From: Pteria penguin
Taxonomy: Eukaryota > Mollusca > Bivalvia > Pterioida > Pteriidae
Assembly: GCA_035048485.1 (NCBI GenBank)
Contig: CM068587.1
Span: 52,815,501-52,879,500 of the forward strand
DNA length: 64,000 bases
Direction: 5' to 3'
Notes under the pieces: generated by a model
What the model was told of the DNA's origin: nothing
The model's database searches: none
What the model saw: the letters and a program-made list of their open reading frames with translations, nothing else
Translations under genes and position numbers: made by a program
Part shown: positions 31,278 to 44,164 of the stretch, one piece after another
Position numbering within the stretch: the stretch's first letter is position 1
Layout: each line of letters starts with the position of its first letter

Positions 31278-34200
31278 GGACCTCAGCTGTGATATCATTT
31301 GAACTCTTTTCCAGTATCATCACACTATTCAAACATTCTATAATGACAGAGTGAAAAATCCAGGTGGTTTTGTAGTCTCATTTTATACCATAAAACTGAA
31401 AATGGTGTCAGGTAGTAAAAGTGTAAAAAGTCCGACGTTCAGCAACACTAAGTAGAATTTAAAATACTAATTTAAAATGCATAATACAAAACTTATGTTT
31501 TGTTACTAGAGTTTGTGATTTTAGATTGACAGATTGACATATCATATCAAAAGTTTGTGTGAAAAACTCCGGAGAGTATATCAGGATTTTGTTTTTCTTC
31601 TCAAATTAAAAATTTTTCCATAGAAAATTCTACCTTTTTTTATATGAAAGTTTTTCAGGCAGTAATTACATAGAAAATGAATCAGAAAAGGGATAGGATA
31701 GTAATGGTTGAATTATGTCTACAAAAATGATTATGCAACCATCATGGTGATGGGCATATATCTACACACGTAAACTTTGAGGATTTTTCAGGTAAACTTG
31801 CCTTAGCATTAATAACAAAACAGTGGGGCGGGGGAGGGGTTCCAGGAGTCAGAGATTTGCAACATACATGACTCAGCAAGCAAGTCGTCAAGGACTGCAA
31901 ATACCTGATATTCAGACAGGATTGCCCCTTCTTTGTACAAGGTGAGGATGGATTCTATTAATCTCGCCCTTTTTGAAGCACAGTTTATTGAAGTTAATGA
32001 TGAATGGGACAGAAGATCTCCTTGTATGACTCCTTAAATTTCACAGTCTATCTGGATTTCTGCATAATATTGCAAAGACAAATAGACTGTATGTATTTGG
32101 TATGTTACTATATATGATATGAGCTCCACTGAAAAAATGAGACCGAATAAGAAATATTTGGATGCTGAAGATTTGCATTATGTTTTATAATTGAAAAATT
32201 TAAGAAATGAATACAAGGTCTTCTAAGTAACAAAAGGCATTCACGTTGGCCACTGTCAAGTTATTATTTGTTAGAATTTTGTTGAATTTTGTACAGATTT
32301 TGTTTGGTATGGGCATCAGATACATTGGTATTTAACACAGTAATCAAGGACATTAACATCTTACCCTGTGAAATCACATTTCACCATGAATTATTTCATT
32401 ACTTGTTATCATTAGCATAATAATTATTTGTTATTTTGTGTGTTCTTCAGAGAAAGACTTTACATTGTTATATCTGAATTCCTCAAGCATTCTTTTGTGA
32501 TTACTTGATATGATATGGAAATTATGGTTTAACCTTCTTTTTTAAAGCATATTTTGTTTCCCTCCCCTAGTCTTAGAGCCGGTATGTTGATAGCATGATG
32601 AGGATAATTTCATGTGTTCATTTTAGATTTTTGCTAATTACTATACATATGTTTATTTGATATTGATCAACTCCCCATCGAAAATATTTCTTGCCACCAT
32701 TTGTTTCCAGCATACAATTTTATTTATTAATTAATACATGCATACACACAAGAAATATTATCTCATAGATTGCCTTCCCAAAGAGATAAAGTTATCTCAT
32801 ACACAATATTACTTTCACTTTAATTTCATGTAAAATGGAATAAAATGTCTTAAACTTTTCATGATTGTTTTGTAGACAACACAAGCAGTAGAATTATGGA
32901 AGTAATTATGTATATATGTATTGACATTAACAATCTTTAATATGTGTATTAATCTCAATTATTGTTATTATTTTGTTCAGACAACTCATGTTTATTGTAA
33001 GTTAATTTTATAATTTAAAAAATCTGTTTTCCTTTCATTACAAGAGCGCTACAGTATTATCTACCACCATAGTATCGTAAAGTTTTATTTAAAGGTTTTT
33101 TCTTTCTTTGATTCTAGCTTTTTATTGAACAAACACCTCAATTGTTATTTTATCATTTATTTTCAGTGCGTATTGTTTAAGGTAATGAAACAGTAATTAA
33201 CTCATTGTATTTACATGTATAAGGTAAATAAAGACACCAATATGAAATTACTCTACCATTCAGTTTTGAAATAAGTTTAATCCAGAATGCAAGTAAACCA
33301 TATTTTTCTGTATTTTTTCATTATTATATAATTTCTACAATCTGATAACAATTTGATCAACTGATTTAAAACATAACTGATAGAGATCGATCTTTATCAA
33401 TTCATGTTTTTGTATTGTTAAGAATTCAGGAAATATTTTAACACTGTATGATAGATTTCAGTTTGTATAACTATGTTATATTAAATGTGTATTTTGCATT
33501 AAGATACAATATATATATATGTCATTGTTTTCACATAACAAAATACCCTCTTGATCATTGTTCACCTCCATTTATTTAACGTTGATCCAATTTTTTTTAT
33601 CGTATTATATTATGTATTTATATAGAAGTATAACTATAGTGGCACATATCAGGTTTTTGTATATAAGGTGCTTCAAAGAGGTAAATATTGTCTGCTTCCA
33701 AGAGTATGAGTTTGCTAGCTTCAAAGAGCAAAAGCTCTCCAGCTCAAAGAATTCAAAATTGCATTAAGGTCAATATTACCAGCTTCTGAGAGATCAGTAT
33801 TGCCAGGTGTCAAGACGTCTAGCTTCCAAGAAGTTCATATTGAAAATTTCAAAAAGACCAATACTGCTAACTTAGGGAAAAAGTCAATATTGCCTGCTAC
33901 CAGTCACTGTGAAAACAAAACCATGTTGAAATGTATGTAATTATTGCTAATTTAGATATACACATATGGATGTATGTATTGGTAGTGCATGTAGCTAAGA
34001 TAGAGTTATTCTCAGTTTAGAAATGCACATTCATATGAGTAGGTGCATCATATGCTAGGATACAGACTCCTCATGTATACATGTGAAAAGTATGTTTAAT
34101 AATTTTTACTAAATTTTTTTTTCAAATTGAGGAATATGTTTCTGCAGTAAAGGAAACCAAAGCCAGTGAGTGCAATCATATATCTTTAAATAGTAATGAT

Positions 34201-37200
34201 TTCAAAACAAAACTTAATATATTGAAATTTTTGCTTTGGCACAGATATAGTTCAAAAATGTTTTAAAAGAATTTTTTAAAGTATGTGTTCAGTATTTTAT
34301 GACAAAGCAAAATTAATCCCAGTGATTATAAGAAATGATATTAAGAAGTTCGTTGGGTATCTGTTGACTGGTATAAAGATTTTGTTGGTCAAAAGTTCAA
34401 ATTGACCAATCCCTTAGTGCCCAACATCACAATCGGTAGCAAACTTTTTCCTGGTGACATAAAGAAAGGATCTGTTAAAAGCAATTAAATTATGCTGTTA
34501 AAATGAATTTATGTTGGCATTATGTAAAGGCAATCTAGCATTACCCTTTCAATCACTTTAGAACACTTTTCTGTTGTGTGCAGAAACCTTTTTTGCCCTT
34601 CAAACAACCGTTATCTGTCAGAAAAATGACCCCTTGCACATTTCTTTTCTATAATACTGTCAGTGGCCTCTGCCATATTATCATAGTTTATATGCTTTGT
34701 AATTACTGCTGGCTTATAACTTAAATATTATTACCTAATGCCTCTATAATGTGCCAAAGATATTTCCCCCAATATTGATCACTTAGACCTAATATTTAAC
34801 TATATTTACATAGGGCTTTATCCTTCCCCTCCCCCTTCCTACAAATATGTAGATAACAGAACTTAATGTTATTAAAGTTGATGTAATTAAAGTAGAAAGG
34901 GGCAGGTGGATGTGAAGGGTCTACATTATGTATGTATTATTCTGCACAAACAGCACTTTATTTAATGAGTTTACTTTTGATATTCACCAGTATTTCTGTC
35001 CTTCTTCAGTCATTGAAAACGGTTTTTTCCAGTATCAGAAGTGCAATATAAAAATTGAAATAGGGTATGTTTTAAAGCCAGTTTGTCATCAATATTGATA
35101 ATGTTGGAAAGAAGTGTGACCACAGAATATGTGTTGTGTTTATTGTTAATGTTTTAAGCCATTATGCCATTGCTGTTGGGATGATGCCCTGGTAACTGTA
35201 TTCGTGATTCTAAACCCATCAAACTGCATTGGTGAATCGAAAGTTGTGGGCATAGTCCTTCAAAGTTTTATAAATTAGCTTAATCGCAAGATTGATGAAA
35301 TTTCAATAAACTACGGAAGTAAGTGGAACTGAGTTATTGTGGTACAGATGAGTATGCCACGGTGGGCATTTCAGTTCAGTACTCTTGATAAAGCCGATCA
35401 GTCTTTGAACAATTGGACACAGGAATGTTTGTCTAGAGGTATACTTCATTTTATTATAGATACTCTATGTTATGAAGCTCGAAGCTTTTAAGTGAAATAA
35501 AAAGATGGAGGGCATATTTCTGATAGGCAGTACATGGGATTGTGTCCATCAAATTTTAACCTCTCTGTTTTAGATCTGATTGTAATATTTTTCAATGGAA
35601 TACATCCATGTTAGAGATCCTTATAGTTTATTTCCAGGCCAGTTGAACAATGAATGTAAGAGAATCCTCTAAATGAAATTAGCTGTACCTCTGATCTTTT
35701 CCTTGACTCCTGAATTCTAGATAAAGGAAAACCTTCATATATTTAGCCGATTGCTGCAATTGTTAATGGTCAAATTTTTATTGGACATCTCCTTGGTGAC
35801 AGCTAAGTTAGATGTCTTTCCATTTCCGTTGTATTTCGCTAAAATTATAGATTAAAATTGGGATTTTCACGTCTTTCAGAGAAGATTTAACATAATATCC
35901 TTGTCACCATCAGTATTTTACTTTGATCATATAAATATACGGCTGAAGAATAAGTTCTGCAGGGTTTATGGACAATTCCAATCATTTGGCCACGAGCATC
36001 ACTGAAGAGACATACTTTATCGAAATGCGCATATGGTGCACTAAATTAAAAGGTATCTATGTTCTATATTTACAATAGACTGCTCACAGTAAAAATAACT
36101 CTGAAATGGATTAGGAAACATCGGTAAGTGATTAACAGTTGGCATTATTTCTTGAAATTATAAGTAACGAATTAGATATAATGTGTAGCTTTTGTATATT
36201 GAAAAATAAATAAAATGTTCTCAGTTTTTTCAACGATTTTTCTTTCTTTTTTTTTCTTGTAGATTTTTATAAATTTTGCAGACTTTTTCAGATTCGAAAT
36301 TTTAAATTTGTTGAACTCAGGCTTTCGACTTACTCTTGTTTCATATTTCAAAATAATTAAATTTAGATTTTTCAAGCAATGAACATGGTACTATGAAAAT
36401 TCCTATATAGCACGAGTCACATGGTTTGCCAGTTTATTTTCCGATTACCTCATGAGGTATTTTTGCTACACATAATTTTCGCAAGAAACCATATGTATAT
36501 GCTTTATTTTGATGGTCATATCAAGGGAAGCGAGGATTTTATTTTATCGCGTGGAATTATAATCACAAAATGACACGACAATAAAGTCCTCGCAAATAAA
36601 ATTTGTTTAATGGTAAAAATATCATGTAAAAAATTGCAAAAACTATTTACGCATATTGTTAACATATATTAATGAAATATATCTCTTCATCAAACTATCT
36701 TATATACAGACATTAAGTATGAACGCATGGCTAATATACATGTATCTTTGAATGTAATACCACCATATATGGATTTAGGTATGTTAGGTATGCTTTTGAT
36801 GTTAAAAGGTCGGTAGGGTATTAACTACTAGCAACAGTTGTCTCCCCTTGTAACAACACTAATACACAGCATGATTTCAGGAAGCAAGTCACAAGTCATT
36901 CCATGATGCCGCTGATTGTACTTTATTCACTGATGTATGGTGTATTGAAGAATAAATGATTCTAATGGACTAATGTTGTCATAAGTATTTGAGCTCTGCT
37001 GGTCGAAGATTTGTTGATCTTATGCCATGGCCTGTTGTCCGACATCTGTTGTAAATTTTTATTGATAAAAATCAGGTCAGTGTGGTATTCAAAATGGCCG
37101 CCCTGGTGGTAATTTTGAAATTGGCTACTTCTGAACGCTAAAGCCTATTCATATTTGATCGTGATTGAATGATGGGCTATGGTCATTGTTAGCTCTCAAC

Positions 37201-37440
37201 AAAAATTGGACCTTCATATTCTAAAAGAGTTGGCCTTAACAATCAGTCTTTTTGAAATCTTGTTATCCTTATTCCCTCTTAACAATAAATGTAAGGAATG
37301 TAAAATGTTGACTGAATCTTGAAAGTCTGTTTACCGCCATTTTTAAACTTTTTATAAGGAATCTGGAATGGCACTCATTGTGAAAATACTGCTATCGCTA
37401 CTGCTTGTGATTAACATGAACCCTGACTGGATGGTTAGGT
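31278..37440. other. Pellino 3' region and long gene-poor DNA
   Basis: Its beginning must include the Pellino 3' UTR, but no poly(A) site can be fixed; an AATAAA candidate is near 33227. I see no further exons. It holds the degenerate tandem repeat at 33660-33905 and is otherwise AT-rich. Confidence 0.4.
33660..33905. repeat. Degenerate tandem repeat, ~30-35-bp unit
   Basis: Successive blocks repeat the pattern AGCTTCCAAGAG then TCAATATTGCC with many changes, for example GTCAATATTACCAGCTTC and GTCAATATTGCCTGCTAC. About seven eroded units can be followed. Confidence 0.6.
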
Positions 37441-38766
37441 GTGATCTGTAATAGGTCCTGTACGCATCCTCCTAAATCGCAGTTTATCAAGATTAAATTT
37501 GTAAATAAAGGTTTAGATCTGCTTAATATTTCTAATGTTTTTCGTGATCATAGAGTCAAATCTAAAATTCCTCAGTATTTCAAGAATTTTGAATCACCCT
37601 TAATTTGCTGTCAGTACAGAAAACCTATTAGAAACCTTATATTTAATTACAAAGCAGTCACATCTAATCTTAATTCTCTTGACTCTATTCCATCATCCTT
37701 TTCGTGCAAAAATATCAACCTGCGGACCATATTATTACAGGTGATCTTAACTGTATTTCGGACAAATATCTAATTTCACATTTTAATAAAGGGCCAAAGT
37801 ATAGATTACCTTCCAGGATAGATTTTACCAAATGCTGGGATATTGTTGAAATTCATTACATACTTCTTGTAAACGGTTGTGTAAAAAGACGGTGTAAAGA
37901 TACATACCTTGAATGACTGGAAAAGTGAAATCTTAAAAATTATCAATATTCGAATTAATAATTTTACAAGTAATCCCCATTTTTCAAACAGCCACATTAT
38001 ATACCAGTCCAGTCTATAAAAAAAGAAAATGGCTGATTTACATAAATCTTATGTCTTCGTACAAAAGCAGCTAATAATATCATTGTTTGAAACATATACT
38101 ATATTACAGTTCTCAAAACTGAATTGAACTCTACTTAAATGTATGTTGAAACCCCATGGTTTAAAGACAAGATCCTATCTGACCATTGTGAAGCTTTGAG
38201 TGACTTCAGTTTAGGCATTAATAATGACGATCTTCCAACAATGTATTGGCTTCCAAATTACACAAAAATCCATATAAATCACGTTTAATATCAAATTACA
38301 GTCGTTGCTCTACAACTGTGCTTTCTAAACATATTACCTCCGCTCTTACTGTAGTTAAAGTCCATGTTATCAAGCATTGTAATGTTGTTTTTATCAATAG
38401 TAACGTCAATTACTTTTGGTCTATCAAAATTCTAAAGAAGTCATGGTAAACTTACTACTTCAATTTATGGCAAACATGATGACTTTTAGTTTCCCCATTA
38501 CTTACTTTCCATATAGCAACATTCCTTTATCACCTGCGTACGGTGTTTATGTATCCCAATTGATTCGATATGCGCGAGCGTCATCTGAGTATTGCGCTTT
38601 CATTTATCGAAGCCAATTACTAGGAGAAAAAATACTCAAACAAGGATATGAGATATCACATCTTATGTCAAAATTCCGCAAATTTTACAGTCGTTATAAG
38701 GACCTTATTTGCTCATATGACGTATCGTTGTCTGACATGTTGACTTCCTTATTTCACAGTAACTAA
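37441..38766 (+). pseudogene. Penelope-like reverse transcriptase pseudogene, core deleted
   Basis: N-terminal frames give FVNKGLDLLNISNVFRDHRV and PLICCQYRKPIRNLIFNYKA, then KGPKYRLPSRIDFTKCWD in a shifted frame. After several frameshifts come KLHKNPYKSRLISNYSRCST and FWSIKI. The sequence then jumps to the C-terminal region (YGVYVSQLIRYARASSEYC, then LMSKFRKFYSRYKDLI) and a stop at 38764-38766. The catalytic PMG/YVDD part is missing between about 38440 and 38460. I assign it to Penelope-like elements from the order and motifs seen in the other copies in this window; the exact clade is uncertain. Confidence 0.75.
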
Positions 38767-38960
38767 ACCATCTGTATTACCTATACTATACAGCAGTATT
38801 CTTACTGCTCATGACATATACCTATTTTGACTACGGCTGTGCCGTTTCCTAATTCTGTGACAGCGAATAATACTATTTCGCTTATACTTATGGCATCACG
38901 ACGGGTGTGATCGGTCGGCAGGGGATGCTTATTCCTCCACGGCACCGGATCCCACCCTGT
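38767..38960 (+). repeat. 3' UTR-type repeat of the RT element
   Basis: Contains CGACGGGTGTGATCGG, then ATGCTTATTCCTCC and CGGATCCCACC. Related sequence follows or neighbours other RT fragments in the window: plus strand at about 51475 and 63030; minus strand at about 46380, 56470, 62160 and 63390. This suggests it is part of the same element family. Confidence 0.6.
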
Positions 38961-38967
38961 GTTGATT

Positions 38968-41522
38968 GTTAGCTCACCTGAGCCAAAGGCTCAAGTGAGC
39001 TATTGGCATCACTCTTCGTCCGTCGTCCGTCCGTCGTCGTCCATCCGTAAACTTTTCACATTTTCAACTTCTTCTTCAGAACCGCTTAAAGGATTTGCAT
39101 GAAACTTGGTGTGGATGAAGTACTAGGGGTCCTCTACCAAGTTTGTTCATTTCATATAAATCCCTTAATAGGTGGCGCCACCATTGCTAAAAATAGATCT
39201 CAGAGGGTACCCCTCTTTGAAAATCTTCTTCTCCAGAACCAGTGTATGGACTATAAAACTAATGGCATCTGAGTGATCTAGAAGGATGTATGTCTAAAGT
39301 TTGTTCATATCGTTGAAATCCGATAAATAATTTTTGACGTTTTTTTTACGTTTTTTTGGACTTTGTAATTTTAATGCAGAAAAGAAGTATTTTTGTCTTT
39401 TAGTAAACATTGATGCATTAATTTGGTTTAATTTGATCATTTTTATGATGAGAAATACTACTGCGAAGAAATTTTTTCAATATTTCATTTTTTGGATTTT
39501 TTATGAATTTTCTAAGACTTTCAAGAAAAAGTGGGGTGGGACAATTGGTGTAAACATTTCACAGTTTGAACTTTTTCTTCAGAACCACTTGCTGGAATTC
39601 AATGAAACTTGGCATGCATCAAGTACTCAAGGTCCCCGACAAATATGGTCATCTTTGTCAGGATCCATCAATAGGTGGCGCCACCACAGGCAAAAGTAGG
39701 TCAAAGAGGGTACCCTACTTTGACAAACTTCTTCTTCAGACCGGGGGCATACAGAGACTAACCGAATGCATAGGAATGATCTAGAGGGATGTGTGAAGAA
39801 GTGTTGTTATTTTTGGTTCCATTCCGAAATCAAATTTTTGACGTTTTTTCATTTTTATTTTGGACTTTGTTATTTTAATGCATTAAAGAGTTTTTATTTT
39901 CTTTTAGTAAACATTGATGCATTCATTTGGTTTCATTTAATCATTTCTATGGTAAGGAATGCTGGTGTGAAGGAATTTTTTCAATATCTCGATTTTTGAA
40001 TTTTTTATGAATTTTTTAAGACTTCCAAGAAAAGGGGGGGGGGGGACAATTTTTCATATCTTCAACTTGATCTACAGAACAACTTGAAGGATTGTGATAA
40101 AACTGGGTAGGATGCAAGTACTCATAGTCCTTTTCAAAGGTTTTGTTTTTTGTGCGGATCATCCAAATTGGTTAACAGATAATGCCACCATGTCTAAAAG
40201 TAGGTCTCACAATGGTACATATACCACTAGGTTATTGAAATATGGAGAGTAGCTGTTCAAATCCAGCTGTGGTCAAAAAAAATTTTTTTTTTTTTTACAC
40301 ATCTAAATAAGTTTTTAGATGTTTCTCAACACTCAACATATGAAATTAGGAATTTTATGTTTAAGACTTCCAAAAAAAAAGGGGGGGGGTTGGCCATTTT
40401 TCACATTTTCAACTTTTTCTACAAAACTGTTTGAAGGATTTTAATAAATCTTGGTAGAAATAAGTCACTTATGATCCTCTTCAAATTCTGTTGTTTTCGT
40501 CCAGACCTCTTTACAGGTGGCGCCACCATAGTCAAGAGTAGGTCACAAAAGAGTTCCCTCGTTTAACAATATTCTTTTTCATACGGGCTGTATACAGAGA
40601 CAAACAGAATGCATAGAAATGATCTAGAGGGATGAGTGAAGATGTATTGTCATTTTGGTTCCCTTCCAAAATCAAATTTTAGAATTTTTTTCGACATTTC
40701 TTTGGACTTGGTGATTCAATGCAGAAAAAAGTGTCTTATTTCCTAGTTAATTGATAATGATGATTTCTTATGGACTATTGTGATCATAATTATGGTAAGG
40801 ATTGTTACTTTGAAAGAATTTTGTCAATATCGCAATTTTTGGATTTTCTATGAATTTTTTAAGACTTCCAAATGAGGGTGTATAGGAACAATTCAATCAC
40901 ATTTTTCACTTCTGCTGTTATACCACATGAAAGATTTTAATGAAACATGGAATACATGAAGTACTAAAAGTCCTCTATCAATTTGGTAAATTTCATCCAA
41001 ATTGGTTAACAGATAATGCCACCATGTCTAAAAAGCAGTTCTCACAATAGTACATATACCACTTGGTAATTGAAATATGGAGAGTAGCGGTTCAAATCCA
41101 GCTGTGGTCAAAATTTTTTTTTCATTTCTTTACACATCTAAATAAGTTTTTAGATGTTTCTCAACACTCAACATATGAAATTAGGCAATTTTAAGTTAGA
41201 TCTGGACAATATTTGAAACAATTGTTGTTCATGACCCAGACTTGAAATCAGTCAACAAAAGGCCCCACCTAAAGAAAATGACTAACTTGTTGCCCTGAAT
41301 GACTTCTTGCAGAGACAAAGGAAATGCTTAATATCAAAATCACCTGAATGGATGTGCAAAAAAGTGTTGTTTTTTATTCTAGCCTGAAATAAAATTTGAC
41401 ATATTTTCAACATCTGTGTTGACTTGGTCACATTAATGCAAAAATAAATGAATTTTTCCTTCATGCATGACTGATAATATAGGTACTCAGGTGAGCGATA
41501 TAGGCCCACTTGGGCCTCTTGT
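38968..41522 (+). mobile_element. 2.5-kb modular repeat element with GCTCACCTG/CAGGTGAGC ends
   Basis: Starts at about TTAGCTCACCTGAGCC and ends CAGGTGAGCGATATAGGCCC then TTGGGCCTCTTGTTT. The ends form a short inverted repeat. Between them, about five diverged modules of roughly 450-600 bp follow each other. Each module begins near TTTTCACATTTTCAACTT, passes an AGGTGGCGCCACCA-like block and a GGGTACC-type block, and ends in a T-rich segment. No protein is encoded. This kind of sequence is widespread in bivalve genomes in my memory, but I cannot name a class. Confidence 0.7.
40161..40350 (+). repeat. 190-bp block duplicated at 40999-41188
   Basis: From GGTTAACAGATAATGCCACC through GTTCAAATCCAGCTGTGGTC to CTCAACACTCAACATATGAA, the two blocks are almost identical, much more alike than the other modules of this element. 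They mark a later internal duplication. Confidence 0.8.
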
Positions 41523-41524
41523 TT

Positions 41525-41935
41525 GTATTATATTTACATATGTATTGTCGTGTTTCTTCGACTTTGATCAAGGATCTGAGCTCGCTTACAGACTGGCAGA
41601 GCACGGTTTACTTATGTTGATGTCGCATTACATATAATTTTATAAATGTTTCGGGTGTAATGAAATCTTTATGACCTCTTTCCGTGAGAAACATATTGAT
41701 CCTTATTCTCTATATGGAGGATTACTTATAATTTTTTAAATGTGTGTCCTTTGATTGTGCTGCTTTTGCGGTGAGTGGTGGGCGCCCGTAAACCGGTTAA
41801 CCACACCAATTGAGTGATGCTTTTTTCTTGAATTGACCGTCCCAAGTCGGTATCGTAACCGCACAACAATGGAATATTTTTGTAATGTTTTTCCGTGTAT
41901 ATTCTACTATTATCATGTTCTGTGTGCATGTTCTT
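41525..41935 (+). repeat. Repeat family R1, forward copy
   Basis: Includes GTAAACCGGTTAACCACACC and GACCGTCCCAAGTCGGTATC. The reverse complement of this block recurs at 50840-51260 over several hundred bases, and parts recur at 47040-47160 and 54470-54600. It is probably a non-coding part of the Penelope-like family. Confidence 0.7.
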
Positions 41936-41939
41936 GATG

Positions 41940-42563
41940 ATTTGTGTCGTTCAGCTTTGTCAGATGTCTTCTGTTTTCTGTTTTATTTTAATTAACAAAC
42001 AGAAATGACGAGGAATAATGAGGTCTATATGCCTATTGTGTAAAATTTGTAACAAGAAAAGAAAAAAACCCCTACTTACTCAGCTGTATAACAAAAGTCT
42101 ACAAGGACATGCAAAAAGCAATGTTCCAGAAATACTGAAAATAAACGAATTTTCTCACTATAAAACTATTTACTAGTATGTAAAAAGTATGATACACATT
42201 ATACAAATTAGAACCGAAATAGTTCCAGAAGTATAAACATATTTTAAACCAATGTATAATTATGCTTGAAATAGAAATCTAAAGAGCGTTCATTATCAAA
42301 ATTGTACTGTATGTTAGATCATATAGTGCATGCGACGTTGCAATGGGGATGAAAGAAGAAGGGGGCAATAATAATAAAATAATAATAATAATAATGAAAT
42401 AAATAATAAATGAAAGGGTTCTGAAAGGGTTAAACTGTCTCGGAAGTCAATTTCTCATTTTTGTTGGGAAAGTTACTCATTAAAATATAATATCCAGAAA
42501 TTGTAGAGACTCGATTCCTTTTGCAGAATTTTACACCAAAGGAAAATGAATCCACCTCTACAA
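41940..42563. other. AT-rich sequence downstream of the C1q-domain gene
   Basis: No exon. It holds an ATA/AATA-rich simple stretch at about 42368-42412. Part may be the 3' UTR of the minus-strand C1q gene. Confidence 0.4.
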
Positions 42564-42949
42564 TTACCCAATCTTGTAACCTGTGAACGTAGAATACTCT
42601 GCCTGTATATCATTACAAGTTACATGAGGAATAATCCCAACGATATCCGCGGGCTCCAAGCTCAATATCACGCTTTGACTACCTGACATATTGTCGTCTG
42701 CGTATGTGGCACTAACGAAATTTGATGACCGTATTTCCTTGTTTACGACAATCTTAGATGGACATGATTTCCTATATTTGGTCACTATTGTCCATTGAAA
42801 AAGATAGGTGCCTCTGGACGGAGGATAGAATAGACCCGTGGCATTATCATAGGCGGAGTCGCTGGCAAAAAGAGTTTTCTGGAAGGTGATGTGGTCGTAA
42901 ACGGTCGATAGCTTAGCTTCTGTGGCACTGAAAGCTATAACAGTTTCAG
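42564..42949 (-). CDS. C1q-domain exon
   Basis: Acceptor TTCTTTTACAG. About 128 codons hold one whole C1q globular domain, and the exon ends with TAA at 42564-42566. The domain has two or more cysteines (KSCPSK and VTCND) that may form a disulfide. Confidence 0.9.
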
Positions 42950-44122
42950 CTGTAAAAGAAAGAAGGAAATAATACCTATGGTGGATAAACGGAAAATAGA
43001 AAAATAACAGATTCTATGTCATTGTCACATTGAATGTACTTAACACGACGATTTATACTGAGCTAGCAAACAATATTAGCTGACACCTTTTCCTCTGGTC
43101 ACCCAATCACACTCCCTTTATGGAGTTCACAGATGCCCCTAAAGTAGTTACTCTTTCTTTTTTTACTTGGATTTATTTTACGCTGATTTTGCATGCCCCT
43201 TGTTTTCATTATTATTATTGCACACTCAAAACAATGTTAAACGGTCAGACCAGGTTCCCGATCGGAACAAAAATCCTCTGTTTGACTGACTACTATAGGC
43301 GCCCCAAAATGCCCAAATAATACAGACATCACAAAAATTCAGCATTGAACATAAGCTATGAATAATGACTTGCATTGTATAAAAGTGTTAAATTTAGTAC
43401 ACCTTATGCATATACGCATTTTGACAACGTGTTTAATTTCACATAAAATTTATTCACGTATATATGTTCTGGTATTTATTTAATCATGTTGAATAAGTAC
43501 AAGTAAAAGTATACCAAGCAGAGAGGATGCAGACAGGATGGGAAATGATTTTCATCATAGTGCCTTCGCCCCGCCACTTAAAACAAATCAAGAACCAGTA
43601 GATGAAAATTTATTTACCTGCGCTTTTGTGATCAAAAACATCTTCTTGAAAAGTATCTATAACAGTTCTCAAATTCTTCATTTTATTTTGAAAAGGGAGT
43701 GTTTGTTGCGCGATATCATTAGTAATGTTTTCTAAGTTTTCTTTAATTTCTCCAAAGTACGAACTTATTATAGTTTTTGAATCATTCCACATAGCAAGCA
43801 TTTCATTCATCACATCTTGTCTGCGTTGTGCACGAAGCAATTCTATCTTCCGCTGTATTTCATCCATGTAAATATAAACTGAATAATTCAGATTACTAAT
43901 AATTTGTGGAAAACCATCTTGGTTTAGTCCATTATTTTCAACGAAGTCATTCAATTCGTGCTCTAGTGCTTTCCGATGATTAATTTCCTTAATGACCAGT
44001 TGACGAAGTATGGACATTTCTTGCTGTACGTCACATTTACTGGAACACAATCCTTGCGAGGCAGTGCTCCCAGTGAGGAGATACACAGTAAGCAGGAGAA
44101 AAAGAAAGGCATGTAGGCTCAT
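42564..44122 (-). CDS. C1q-domain-containing secreted protein, 2 exons, 296 residues
   Basis: Exon 1 is 43618-44122 and exon 2 is 42564-42949; the splice is phase 1 (GCAG|GTAAAT ... TTTTACAG|CTGAAACT). Exon 1 starts at ATG 44122 (MSLHAFLFLL), a clear signal peptide. It then encodes a Cys pair (LCSSKCDVQ) and a heptad-like helical stalk of about 130 residues with N-glycosylation sites such as NYS and NIT. Exon 2 encodes a C1q globular domain: TVIAFSATEAK at the start, then NATGLFYPPSRGTYLFQW and a C-terminal TFTGYKIG. In bivalves such proteins (C1qDC) are secreted lectin-like recognition molecules in a greatly expanded family. The ligand cannot be predicted. A possible alternative first exon lies at 45294-45807. 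Confidence 0.88.
43618..44122 (-). CDS. C1q gene exon 1: signal peptide and coiled-coil stalk
   Basis: 168 codons plus 1 base from ATG 44122. The donor GCAG|GTAAAT is followed in the intron by an in-frame TAA, which supports splicing there. Confidence 0.88.
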
Positions 44123-44164
44123 AGTGCTCACTTTGTTATCATAACTCGCTACCGTGCGAAACAA

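Noticed and set aside
39334..39999. Plus-strand ORFs in the modular repeat
   Set aside because: Phe/Leu-rich translations of T-rich repeat modules, not conserved in frame between modules.
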